A stretch of DNA of 19,976 nucleotides. Origin: Treponema sp. Lineage in GTDB: Bacteria; Spirochaetota; Spirochaetia; Treponematales; Treponemataceae. Positions within the stretch are counted from its first letter, which is position 1; each line of letters begins with the position of its first letter. The position numbers and the translations under genes are program-made. The notes below the pieces were generated by a model. The model ran no database searches. It was not told the origin of the DNA and worked only from the letters and a program-made list of their open reading frames with translations. Positions 12,875 through 19,976 of the stretch are shown one piece after another. Location of the stretch: positions 1 through 19,976 of the forward strand of contig SFOB01000041.1 of NCBI GenBank assembly GCA_004554075.1, in the 5' to 3' direction.

Positions 12875-13513
12875 TTATAAAGAGAAAAATCTTTTTAATG
12901 ATTCCATTGCTTTTTCAACAGAGTCTGGCTGCATATTATAGGTGAGAGAGTTTAAATAGTGCAGGGAAGTGATATCAAAAAGCTGAGGTTTATCAGGTTC
13001 GTTATTTTTCCATTGTACTTGACCGTAAACAATCTTTCTTACATTTGTATCATAAAACTTTTCTGCAAAGGCAAATGCACAAAGCATTTCCATAGGAACT
13101 GTTCTCGGGCCAAAGGTTATGTCGCCGTAGAGTTCAGCGCCTTCTTCCATTTGTTCGAGAATTACCATTATTCGTTTTTCATGATTTTCCTTAAATTCAT
13201 TATAATAAGCACTAACTTCTACATAATTGATTTTTGCATTAATGGATTCGTTGATATGACTTAGTTCTGTTTTAAATTTTTTTGTGTTCTCTATTACATT
13301 ATTTTGTTCATCAGTATCAGTTTTATCTATGGTCTGAATCAGAACAATTTTTACTTCATCATCTTTTTTCAGCTTGTCTGCAAGAATGGCGTTTATAGGG
13401 TAATATACTTCTTCAGCATAATTGCTACCGGCATTTCCGGTACCTTTGAAGCAGGCTTTATGAAAGCTTTTTTCATCTCTCATACAGATATCAACGAATA
13501 CAATTTTTTTCAT
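12875..13513 (-). CDS. CARF-like (TM1812/Csx-type) nucleotide-sensor protein without nearby CRISPR
   Basis: 212 residues with a Rossmann-like pattern: an N-terminal strand KKIVFVDICMRDE, a strand-helix unit EVKIVLIQTIDKTD, and the diagnostic YGDITFGPRTVPMEMLCAFAFAEKF (129-153), close to the D-I-T-x-G-x-R-x-x-P motif of TM1812/Csx-type CARF proteins. VRKIVYGQVQW (158-168) and FDITSL follow, as in that family. No effector domain is fused, so the output probably runs through the adjacent HTH/sigma-like protein. CARF domains bind cyclic oligoadenylates made by type III CRISPR Cas10, but no cas gene or array is in the window. GGGGA lies 9 nt before the ATG. It is the first gene of its operon, divergent from fliF. 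The family call rests mainly on this motif. Confidence 0.6.
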   Translation of the reverse strand: MKKIVFVDICMRDEKSFHKACFKGTGNAGSNYAEEVYYPINAILADKLKKDDEVKIVLIQTIDKTDTDEQNNVIENTKKFKTELSHINESINAKINYVEVSAYYNEFKENHEKRIMVILEQMEEGAELYGDITFGPRTVPMEMLCAFAFAEKFYDTNVRKIVYGQVQWKNNEPDKPQLFDITSLHYLNSLTYNMQPDSVEKAMESLKRFFSL

Positions 13514-13564
13514 ATAAACATGTCCCCAGTTATGGAAAAATCAATTAATATATTTTATCATATA

Positions 13565-13606
13565 ACTAACTAACAGTCATTAATTTCGACTAACTATCAG
13601 TCATTA
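13565..13606. promoter_or_regulatory. Tandem 18-bp repeat, 24-bp period, between the CARF-like operon and fliF
   Basis: ACTAACTAACAGTCATTA (13565-13582) and ACTAACTATCAGTCATTA (13589-13606) differ at one base. The start-to-start distance is 24 bp. The second copy ends 8 bp before the -35 box of the fliF promoter and the first lies about 50 bp before the CARF-like start. This is a likely paired binding site for a regulator, possibly the sigma/HTH-like protein of the same operon. Confidence 0.6.
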
Positions 13607-13614
13607 TTTTTCGT

Positions 13615-13643
13615 TTGCATTATTTCTCTTCCTATGTTATACT
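13615..13643 (+). promoter_or_regulatory. Sigma-70-type promoter of the fliF-fliJ operon
   Basis: TTGCAT (13615-13620), 17-nt spacer and TATACT (13638-13643), giving a start near 13650 and a leader of about 58 nt to fliF. With the terminator behind fliE, this promoter would let fliF-fliJ be expressed independently of flgB-flgC-fliE. Confidence 0.65.
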
Positions 13644-13707
13644 TAATTAAATTTAGTAAGTAAATTTGCTACAAATTTCTTTAAAATTCGTTCACGGGAG
13701 GGGTCAG

Positions 13708-15411
13708 ATGAACGAATGGCTTAAAAAGGTTACCGATGGGCTAAAAAACATGTGGTCCAAATGGAAGCCGATTCAAAAAGTCATATTATTTGGAATAATA
13801 ATAGTTGTAATTGTTGTTATAATTGCGTCTGTAAAGCTTTCTGCAAAGCCTTCTACAGTCCGACTTTTTAATGCTCCGGTAACAGATACAAACTCACTTA
13901 ATCAGATTCTAGACCGACTTTCTCAGGAAAATGTAAATGCCTATACTACAGAATCAGGTTATATTTCTGTAGATGATGACAGAACTGCCCGCCGTATGCG
14001 AGAAATCCTTATCAGCGAGAATCTTGTTCCTTCATCAGTTGACCCTTGGGCAGGTTTTTACGACAGAAGCTGGTCTACTACCGATGCAGATCAGAACGTA
14101 AAACTTAAAAATACAATCCAGAAACAGCTTAAACAGCATATAGAAGCCATTGCAGATGTACAGCTTGCAGACGTAAATATCGTTTTGCCTGAAAATCAGC
14201 TTTTTACTGCAGATCAGAATCCTGTTACTGCAAGTGTTATTCTTAAAACAACCCCTCAGAGTAACCTTTTGCAGGACAGAAGACGTATTCTTGGCATTCA
14301 GCGTCTTATTCTTTCTGCGGTTGAAGGCTTAAAAGAAGAAAACCTCATCATTACAGATGTTGATGGAAATCAGATTAATGATTTCGAAGGAATGGCTGAA
14401 AATGACCGCATAAGCAACATCGAAAAGCAGCAGAAACTTATCCGAAAGCAGGAAGTAGAACTTCGCGCAAAGATTCTTAAGGCTTTGCAGAAAACCTTCC
14501 GCGAAGACCGCTGCCGCGACATGAACGTTGCAATTGAAATGGACATGTCTCAGAAGACCAGTGAGGCAACTGTTTATTCTCCAATCGAAATTAAAGCAGA
14601 TAACCCTGATACTCCTTATGATGATTCTGAATATCGTGATACTCTTCCAATCAGTCAGCAGACTGTAACAAGGGAATGGCAGGGAACAGGTTATAATCCT
14701 GAAGGTCCTGCAGGAACTGAAGGACAGACACCACCTGTTTATTCTGATATGTCTAATGTAATTGGAAGATCTACAGAAACAGGTGTAACTCAGAATAACG
14801 TAATCAATACAAAACAGACTTCAGAAATATCTTCTCCGAAATTCGATAAGATTTCGGTTTCTGTCAACCTTGACGGAAAGTGGAAGAAGGTAAAAGATAA
14901 TAACGGAAATCTCATAATCGAAGACGGTGCTATCAAGCGCGAATATACTCCTGTTTCTGCAGAAGAAATGGCAGAGGCCGTTCGTCTTATTCAGGGTGCA
15001 ATCGGTTATGACAGAAGCCGCGGTGACAGAGTAGAGGTAACTAACATTGCCTACGACCGCGACGATGAGTTTGAAGCAGAAGATGCTGAATACTTTGCGG
15101 CAATTCAGAGAAAGAGAACAATCCTTCTTATTCTTATTGCGATTGTTGTTGTTCTTGTGGGCTTTATTCTCTTCCGTATTATCAGCCGCGAAATGGAACG
15201 TCGCCGCCGCGAACGAGAAGCAAGACTTCTTGCAGAACAGCAGGCAGCCCGCGAACGCGCTCTTTGGGAAGCAAAGGACGACGGTATGGAAGTTACAATG
15301 TCTGTCGAAGAGACAAGACGTATGGAACTTCAGGAAAATGCAATCTCAATGGCAAAGGAACATCCGGAAGATGTTGCAATGCTCATAAGAACATGGTTGA
15401 TGGAGGAATAG
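13708..15411 (+). CDS. fliF: Flagellar MS-ring protein FliF
   Basis: 567 residues from ATG 13708, chosen for the strong GGGAGGGG (13696-13703) just upstream; a TTG at 13666 lies in the leader and is unlikely. The order is a membrane helix at about 24-43 (VILFGIIIVVIVVIIASV), the YscJ/FliF ring-building domains in the periplasm, a low-complexity loop with IKADNPDTPYDD and GYNPEGPAGTEG (about 294-339), a second membrane helix at about 470-490, and the cytoplasmic tail ending EDVAMLIRTWLMEE, which binds FliG. The length is normal. It forms the membrane ring on which the rod, switch and export gate assemble. It is followed by fliG after 3 nt. Confidence 0.96.
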   Translation: MNEWLKKVTDGLKNMWSKWKPIQKVILFGIIIVVIVVIIASVKLSAKPSTVRLFNAPVTDTNSLNQILDRLSQENVNAYTTESGYISVDDDRTARRMREILISENLVPSSVDPWAGFYDRSWSTTDADQNVKLKNTIQKQLKQHIEAIADVQLADVNIVLPENQLFTADQNPVTASVILKTTPQSNLLQDRRRILGIQRLILSAVEGLKEENLIITDVDGNQINDFEGMAENDRISNIEKQQKLIRKQEVELRAKILKALQKTFREDRCRDMNVAIEMDMSQKTSEATVYSPIEIKADNPDTPYDDSEYRDTLPISQQTVTREWQGTGYNPEGPAGTEGQTPPVYSDMSNVIGRSTETGVTQNNVINTKQTSEISSPKFDKISVSVNLDGKWKKVKDNNGNLIIEDGAIKREYTPVSAEEMAEAVRLIQGAIGYDRSRGDRVEVTNIAYDRDDEFEAEDAEYFAAIQRKRTILLILIAIVVVLVGFILFRIISREMERRRREREARLLAEQQAARERALWEAKDDGMEVTMSVEETRRMELQENAISMAKEHPEDVAMLIRTWLMEE

Positions 15412-15414
15412 TTT

Positions 15415-16527
15415 ATGTCAGACGAAGCAACAGAAGCACCGAAATCAAATCCAAAGCCGGTACCAAAGCCTGGACAGCTTAAGCCTGCAGGTTCTGGTTC
15501 ATCTTCAAAGAAAGGCAATAAGGATTATAAAAGTTTAACAGGTCGCCAGAAAGCCGCCATCTTCCTCATTTCGCTTGGACCAGAAGTTTCTGCCGAAATC
15601 ATGAAACACCTTCGCGAAGACGAAGTTGAAACACTTACTTTTGAAATTGCACGTCAGGAAAAAGTAAATCCTGAATTTAAGGATGCCGTACTTGAAGAGT
15701 TCCAGGAGCTCATGAATGCTCAGAACTTCATTACAACCGGTGGTATCGACTATGCCCGCGAGCTCCTCGAAAAATCTCTGGGTTCTCAGAAAGCCATCGA
15801 TATCATCAACCGCCTTACTTCAAGTCTTCAGGTTCGTCCGTTCGACTTTATCCGCCGTACAGACCCAGCCCACCTGCTCAACTTTATTCAGCAGGAATAT
15901 CCGCAGACAATTGCCTTGATTCTTGCTTACCTGGAACCTGGAAAGGCTGCCGTAATCATGCAGAACCTTCCGGAAGATATGCAGGCTGAAGTTTCTAAAC
16001 GTCTTGCAACAATGGACCGAACTTCACCAGATGTATTGCGTGATGTTGAACGCGTATTGGAAAAGAAACTTTCTACACTGTCTTCAGAAGACTACACTGC
16101 TGCCGGTGGTGTTGAAGCAATCGTTGAAATCCTCAACCTTGTTGACCGTTCTTCTGAAAAGTCTATTATCGAATCTCTCGAAGAGGACGATCCGGATCTT
16201 GCAGAGGAAATCAAAAAGCGAATGTTCGTATTCGAAGATATCGTTATGCTCGACGACCGTGCTATTCAGAAGGTACTCCGCGATGTCGACCAGCAGGAAC
16301 TCGCAAAAGCGCTTAAGTCTGTTGATACCGAAGTACAGGATAAAATCTTCCGTAACATGTCTAAGCGTGCCGCATCTATGCTTAAGGAAGATATGGAATT
16401 CATGGGACCTGTCCGCTTGAAGGACGTTGAAGAGTCTCAGCAGAAGATCGTATCTATCATCCGACGTCTTGAAGACAACGGTGATATCGTTATTGCACGT
16501 TCTGGTGAGGACGAGCTTGTATCATAA
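15415..16527 (+). CDS. fliG: Flagellar motor switch protein FliG
   Basis: 370 residues, about 30 longer than typical FliG. The extra length is a Pro/Lys/Ser-rich N-terminal extension (residues 1-37) before the core LTGRQKAAIFLISLGPEVSAEIMKHL. The EHPQ motif of the middle domain reads EYPQ (161-164). The C-terminal torque domain has MFVFEDIVMLDDRAIQKVLRDVDQQELAKALK with the expected charged residues. Spirochaetes carry two FliG proteins; the one in this operon corresponds to the motor-essential type usually called FliG2. GGAGG at 15402-15406 overlaps the end of fliF, so the genes are coupled. Confidence 0.96.
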   Translation: MSDEATEAPKSNPKPVPKPGQLKPAGSGSSSKKGNKDYKSLTGRQKAAIFLISLGPEVSAEIMKHLREDEVETLTFEIARQEKVNPEFKDAVLEEFQELMNAQNFITTGGIDYARELLEKSLGSQKAIDIINRLTSSLQVRPFDFIRRTDPAHLLNFIQQEYPQTIALILAYLEPGKAAVIMQNLPEDMQAEVSKRLATMDRTSPDVLRDVERVLEKKLSTLSSEDYTAAGGVEAIVEILNLVDRSSEKSIIESLEEDDPDLAEEIKKRMFVFEDIVMLDDRAIQKVLRDVDQQELAKALKSVDTEVQDKIFRNMSKRAASMLKEDMEFMGPVRLKDVEESQQKIVSIIRRLEDNGDIVIARSGEDELVS

Positions 16528-16549
16528 AATTGTGCGAGGGTAGGAAGAA

Positions 16550-17482
16550 ATGGCAAAAACTGTATTTCGCCCCGGCGAAGCAAAAAATATAGAAGAAAAG
16601 GTAATGCTTCCTCTTTACAAGGATTATTCTCCAATTGAAGATGTAGAGGTACAGGAAGAAGAAGAATACACCGGGCCTACCGCAGAAGATTTGCGCCGCG
16701 AAGCAGAAGAGTATAAGGCAAACTTTGAGCAGGAGAAAAAGCAGATGCTTACTCAGGCTCAGGCAGAAGCTGATCAGATTATAAAGAAAGCTGAAGATAC
16801 TGCCTTCGCAGAAGTTAAACGCCAGACAGACCAGGCCGCAGTTATTAAAGCTGATGCAGAAAATGAAGCGGCTGCAATCATAGAAAAGGCAAAAGCAGAA
16901 GCTGCACAGATTGTTGCAGAGGCAAATGCTCAGCACGATAAGATTGTTTCAGAAGCACGCAATGAAGGTTTTGAACAGGGAAGTCAGGAAGGCTTTGATA
17001 AAGGTTCAGCCGAAGTTGAGCGTCTTATTGAACGTATGCATAAAATCCTCGAAGCAGTTATGCAGCGCCGTGAAGAAATCCTGCAGGATACAGAAAGTCA
17101 GATTGTTGAACTTGTAATTTTGATGGCCCGCAAGGTTATTAAGATTCTTTCTGAAAATCAGAAGAACGTTATCATGGCAAATACAGTTGCTGCTTTGCGT
17201 AAGGTTAAGACTCGTGGTAATGTAACCCTTCGTGTTAATATTGAAGATGTTAAGCTTACAACCGCTCATGCAGATGAGTTTATTCAGCATGTTGAAAATG
17301 TTCAGGGCATTACTGTTCAGGAAGATTCTTCTGTTGAAAAGGGTGGCTGTATTGTAGAAACTGACTTTGGTGCTATTGATGCACGTATTTCAAGTCAGCT
17401 TACTGAGCTTGAAAATAAGATTCTCGAAGTTTCTCCTGTTAAAAATATCAAGCGTTCAGATCCTCTTACTTCGGCCGAGTAA
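16550..17482 (+). CDS. fliH: Flagellar export apparatus protein FliH
   Basis: 310 residues. An acidic N-terminal part is followed by a long Ala/Glu/Lys-rich coiled coil (about 40-150, with repeated AEA/EAD patterns), then a Gly/Ser-rich EGFEQGSQEGFDKGS stretch typical of FliH and the compact C-terminal domain (ESQIVELVILMARKVIKIL, LRVNIEDVKLTTAH, GGCIVETDFGAIDARISSQL). FliH binds and restrains the ATPase FliI and ties it to the C-ring. TAGGAAG lies before the ATG; it is 22 nt after fliG and 24 nt before fliI. Confidence 0.93.
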   Translation: MAKTVFRPGEAKNIEEKVMLPLYKDYSPIEDVEVQEEEEYTGPTAEDLRREAEEYKANFEQEKKQMLTQAQAEADQIIKKAEDTAFAEVKRQTDQAAVIKADAENEAAAIIEKAKAEAAQIVAEANAQHDKIVSEARNEGFEQGSQEGFDKGSAEVERLIERMHKILEAVMQRREEILQDTESQIVELVILMARKVIKILSENQKNVIMANTVAALRKVKTRGNVTLRVNIEDVKLTTAHADEFIQHVENVQGITVQEDSSVEKGGCIVETDFGAIDARISSQLTELENKILEVSPVKNIKRSDPLTSAE

Positions 17483-17506
17483 GGTAAGTAGAGCGGGGGT
17501 GGGGCT

Positions 17507-18925
17507 GTGCGTTCTTCTTATACTGGTGAATTTAATTTTACAAAATATCTCGAAAAAGTTGTTGATGCAGAAACAATCCTCTACACAGGCCGCGTAACTG
17601 CAGTAAAAGGTCTTGAAGTTGAAAGTGAAGGACCTCGTTCGGTTATCGGCGAAATGTGTACTATCAAACTTCGTGATGGAAAACTGCTTCAGGCAGAGGT
17701 TGTCGGCCTTAATGAAAAAACTGTAAAACTTGCTCCATTCGGCGAAACAAAGGGAATTGAAGTTGGCTGCGAAGTTGTTGCTTCCGGACGTACTCTTATG
17801 GTTCCTGTTGGACCAAATCTTTTAGGCAGAATGATTAATGCAAGCGGACGTCCCTGTGATGATAAGGGGGAAATTGTTCCGGATACTTATTATCCTGCTG
17901 TTGCAAATCCGCCTTCTCCAAATGAAAGAACAGACATTAACCGCCGCATTACAACAGGCGTTCGTGCTATAGACTCTCTTCTTACTGTAGGAAAGGGACA
18001 GCGTCTTGGAATTTTTGCGGGTTCTGGTGTTGGAAAGTCTACACTTCTTAGTATTATTGCCCGCAATACAGATGCTGATATAAATGTAATCGGATTGATT
18101 GGTGAACGTGGCCGCGAGGTTTTAGACTTCGTTAAGCGTGACCTTGGTGAAGAAGGTATGAAGCGTTCTGTCTTAGTTGTTGCCACCAGCGATGAGCCTT
18201 CAATCTGCCGTCTCCGTGCTGCTCAGGTTTGTACCGCCGTTGCAGAATATTTCCGCGATCAGGGAAAAGATGTTATGCTGATGATGGATTCAGTTACCCG
18301 TTTTGCTCATGCCCAGCGCGAAATAGGTCTGGCAAACGGAGAACCTCCTGCACAGAAGGGATATCCGCCAAGCGTATTTGATATGATTCCAAAACTGCTG
18401 GAGCGCTCGGGTACAAATCAAAAAGGTTCAATTACAGCTTTCTATACTGTCCTCGTTGATGGTGACGATATGAACGAGCCTATTACAGATAAGGTTCGTG
18501 GTACTCTGGACGGACATATTGTATTGAACCGTAAGTTAGCTCAGGCTTACCATTATCCTGCAATTGATGTACTTCAGTCTATTTCACGTTTGTCTAAACG
18601 TGTAAGCGGTGCTCAGACTAGAAAGGCTGTTGGCCGCCTCCGCACCTGGATGTCTACTTATACAGAAAACGAAACAATGATTACAGCGGGAATCTATCAG
18701 AAGGGTAACTCTCCTGAAATTGATGAAGCAATCAATAAGCACATGGAAATAGAAGAATTCCTTAAACAGGAAGAGTATGAGCCATGTCCTATGAAGGAAA
18801 CTCTGGAAAAACTTTCTGCCCTAACAGGTATTGAGATTCCGGAAAGTGAATATGTTGAAGCTCCTGCTCTGGATATTCCCTATACAGCACAGATTACCGA
18901 CAGTTTAAAACAGACTGAATCATAG
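17507..18925 (+). CDS. fliI: Flagellum-specific ATPase FliI
   Basis: 472 residues. It powers and orders substrate entry into the flagellar type III export gate. The F1-beta-like core has Walker A GSGVGKS (172-178), GLIGERGREVLDF and the Walker B LMMDS (Asp261) followed by VTRFAHAQREIGLANGEPPAQKGYPPSVF, the classic FliI stretch. The start is GTG at 17507, supported by a G-rich ribosome binding site (17495-17504); a GTG start in a crowded operon is unremarkable. The downstream junction to fliJ is filled with a REP-like repeat. Confidence 0.97.
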   Translation: MRSSYTGEFNFTKYLEKVVDAETILYTGRVTAVKGLEVESEGPRSVIGEMCTIKLRDGKLLQAEVVGLNEKTVKLAPFGETKGIEVGCEVVASGRTLMVPVGPNLLGRMINASGRPCDDKGEIVPDTYYPAVANPPSPNERTDINRRITTGVRAIDSLLTVGKGQRLGIFAGSGVGKSTLLSIIARNTDADINVIGLIGERGREVLDFVKRDLGEEGMKRSVLVVATSDEPSICRLRAAQVCTAVAEYFRDQGKDVMLMMDSVTRFAHAQREIGLANGEPPAQKGYPPSVFDMIPKLLERSGTNQKGSITAFYTVLVDGDDMNEPITDKVRGTLDGHIVLNRKLAQAYHYPAIDVLQSISRLSKRVSGAQTRKAVGRLRTWMSTYTENETMITAGIYQKGNSPEIDEAINKHMEIEEFLKQEEYEPCPMKETLEKLSALTGIEIPESEYVEAPALDIPYTAQITDSLKQTES

Positions 18926-18953
18926 CGTCATTGCGAGCGCAGCGAAGCAATCC
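18926..18953. repeat. REP-like palindromic repeat, copy 2, filling the fliI-fliJ gap
   Basis: CGTCATTGCGAGC (18926-18938) and GCGAAGCAATC (18942-18952) match copy 1 at 3016-3046. The repeat takes up practically the whole 30-nt space between the fliI stop and the fliJ ATG, so no Shine-Dalgarno sequence is left at fliJ. Confidence 0.75.
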
Positions 18954-18955
18954 AT

Positions 18956-19387
18956 ATGGCAAAGAAATTTGTTTTTGAACTCCAGAAAGTCCTCGAATTC
19001 CGCGACTTTGAAAAGCAGCAGGCAGAAGGCGAACTAGCCAAGGCTCTTGCTGTTGAAACAGAAATAAACGACAACCTCAAAAAAATAGCCCAGAACTACG
19101 CTGCAGTAAAAGCCCAGATGAAAGGCTCTCTAAATTTCCAGGATGTAATGGCCCAGAGCCAGTACAATAATCTTCTTGAGTATCAGAAAGAAGAACTACT
19201 AAAGCAGCTTGCCCAGGCAAAGCTTGTTACTGAGCAGAAGAGAGAAGTGCTGCGGGAGTGCATGAAAAAAACAACTGCCCTTGAAAAGTTAAAAGAAAAA
19301 CAGCTTGCCGACTGGAAGCAAGCTGTTGATTATGAGGAGGCTGAGCTCCTCGATGAAGTCAAGAATAAACTTACAACTAATACTTAA
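18956..19387 (+). CDS. fliJ: Flagellar export protein FliJ
   Basis: 143 residues, almost entirely a two-helix coiled coil rich in Lys, Glu, Gln and Ala (FELQKVLEFRDFEKQQAEGELAKALAVE ... QLADWKQAVDYEEAELLDEV), the usual make-up and length of FliJ. Its sequence is weakly conserved, so the call leans on position after fliI. FliJ acts like a stalk in the FliI ring and helps chaperone escort. The ATG lacks a ribosome binding site because the repeat before it replaces that space. Translation may rely on reinitiation from fliI or on folding of the repeat RNA. Its 3' end overlaps the convergent kinase gene by 11 nt. Confidence 0.87.
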   Translation: MAKKFVFELQKVLEFRDFEKQQAEGELAKALAVETEINDNLKKIAQNYAAVKAQMKGSLNFQDVMAQSQYNNLLEYQKEELLKQLAQAKLVTEQKREVLRECMKKTTALEKLKEKQLADWKQAVDYEEAELLDEVKNKLTTNT

Positions 19388-19976
19388 ACGCAGAGCCGCC
19401 GATGAACTCGCGGATGATTGAGCGAGGTGGAACGGCGCTTGGCGAGATTGTTGCGAAGTTCTCGAGGAACTGGAGCAGACGTCTTGCCTCAGCATATTCC
19501 TTCTGCATTGGAGTAACCTGACGGAGCAGTGGTGCTGCGTAAACACGGAGAACCGAAAGCTCATAATCCAAAGCTGTATTCAAAACGGCATCCGCATTGT
19601 TCTGGAACGGGAAGATATGAAGCTCTTCGCCGCGGCGAACACTTGGCCACATTTCAATTGTTCCTGCAGCCGGCTTACCGCGGAAGTTGTTGTCGCGGAC
19701 AATACGGCGGATAAGGCGGTTATCACTTGTAGAAATGCGGTTGTGGTCATCCAGGTTAAGCTGGGTTAGGGCAGAAAGGTAAATCTTGAACTTGAGTTCA
19801 GGAGCAACCTTTGGAGTGAGCTTATCGTTCAAACCGTGGATACCTTCCAGAATCAAAATCTCATTTTCCTTGAGAGTCAACTTATTCTTATCTTCAAAAT
19901 ATGAAGTTCCTGTATGGAAGTCATAAGTTGGAATGATAACTTCTTTACCGTTGAAGAGAATACCTTCAATCCACTC
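19377..19976 (-). CDS. Uridine-kinase-like nucleoside kinase, C-terminal part (cut by window edge)
   Basis: About 199 residues are visible, open at the right edge, so the N-terminus with the P-loop is outside. The visible part has the uridine kinase/PRK pattern: IIPTYDFHTGTS, ILILEGIHGLND (the Walker-B-like strand), then FKIYLSALTQLNLDDHNRISTSDNRLIRRIVRDNNFRG, the lid region of the large nucleoside kinases that often carry an N-terminal TGS domain. The C-terminus (VPPRSIIREFIGGSAFKY) is typical of this group. Likely a cytoplasmic nucleotide-salvage enzyme. It converges on fliJ with an 11-nt tail overlap and no terminator between them. Confidence 0.85.
   Translation of the reverse strand, partial: EWIEGILFNGKEVIIPTYDFHTGTSYFEDKNKLTLKENEILILEGIHGLNDKLTPKVAPELKFKIYLSALTQLNLDDHNRISTSDNRLIRRIVRDNNFRGKPAAGTIEMWPSVRRGEELHIFPFQNNADAVLNTALDYELSVLRVYAAPLLRQVTPMQKEYAEARRLLQFLENFATISPSAVPPRSIIREFIGGSAFKY

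Larger units (their letters stand above)
3051..13513. other. Accessory island of about 10.5 kb splitting the fliE-fliF junction
   Basis: Nine clear genes with no flagellar or housekeeping role separate fliE from fliF. The region is visibly richer in A+T than the flagellar genes and full of families typical of conflict systems (MoxR/VWA, Abi_2, CARF-like). The left border is the fliE terminator plus REP repeat; the right border is the repeat/promoter region before fliF. No integrase, transposase, tRNA or flanking direct repeat is visible, so how it arrived is unknown. Confidence 0.7.

Noticed and set aside
3051..13513. Prophage, transposon or integrative element
   Set aside because: No integrase, transposase, phage structural gene, tRNA target or flanking direct repeat could be seen; only accessory content and AT bias support transfer.
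12060..13513. Type III CRISPR-cas locus
   Set aside because: Only a CARF-like protein is present; no Cas10, Csm/Cmr genes or repeat-spacer array. The tandem repeat at 13565-13606 has just two copies with a 6-bp gap.
13666..13707. FliF start at a TTG at 13666
   Set aside because: It lies in the leader; ATG 13708 has a strong GGGAGGGG and gives the usual FliF N-terminus.

Overview
The window looks like a chromosomal segment of a spirochaete, most likely a Treponema of gut or oral type. The gene order flgB-flgC-fliE / fliF-fliG-fliH-fliI-fliJ, the FliG and FliF sequences and the moderately AT-rich base use all suggest this. The genus is inference, since no rRNA or other phylogenetic marker is present.

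Left edge (1-1469): the N-terminal part of an iron-type alcohol dehydrogenase (minus strand), then a PrsW-type membrane protease gene that appears to be transcribed without a leader. Flagellar block A (1498-3013): a sigma-28-like promoter, flgB, flgC, fliE and a very strong intrinsic terminator. Flagellar block B (13615-19387): a sigma-70-like promoter, then fliF, fliG, fliH, fliI and fliJ in a tight operon. The minus-strand gene that converges on fliJ is a uridine-kinase-like nucleoside kinase cut by the window edge.

Between fliE and fliF, which are normally neighbours in one spirochaete flagellar operon, lies an AT-rich accessory island of about 10.5 kb (3051-13513). It holds: (i) a minus-strand cluster of three unrecognised proteins, two of them membrane-anchored, one carrying two short peptides that match the FliF periplasmic loop; (ii) a divergent plus-strand trio made of a RavA-like MoxR AAA+ ATPase with a C-terminal Lcl/DUF1566-like (C-type-lectin-fold) domain, a ViaA-like VWA protein with an extra N-terminal region carrying an RNxxAH HEPN-type motif, and a second RavA paralogue that has lost the whole ATPase core but kept the flanking regions and the Lcl-like tail; (iii) an Abi_2-type HEPN protein; (iv) a two-gene minus-strand operon of a CARF-like sensor protein and a sigma-factor-like/HTH protein.

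The control region between (i) and (ii) is notable. A perfect 12-bp inverted repeat places an identical -35 element in each arm, and on both sides the order -35, 17 nt, -10, 6 nt, ATG is mirrored exactly. The same 6-nt spacing from -10 to ATG, with no room for a ribosome binding site, occurs at prsW and at the Abi gene. This suggests repeated use of leaderless mRNAs. An imperfect tandem 18-bp repeat (24-bp period) separates the CARF-like operon from the fliF promoter.

Best reading: a regulated, probably conflict/defence-related RavA-ViaA-type chaperone system with a catalytically dead partner, next to HEPN and CARF proteins, inserted in a flagellar operon that compensates with its own terminator and a new promoter. 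Motif and family statements rest on recognising residues by eye. Functions of the island genes are inference.
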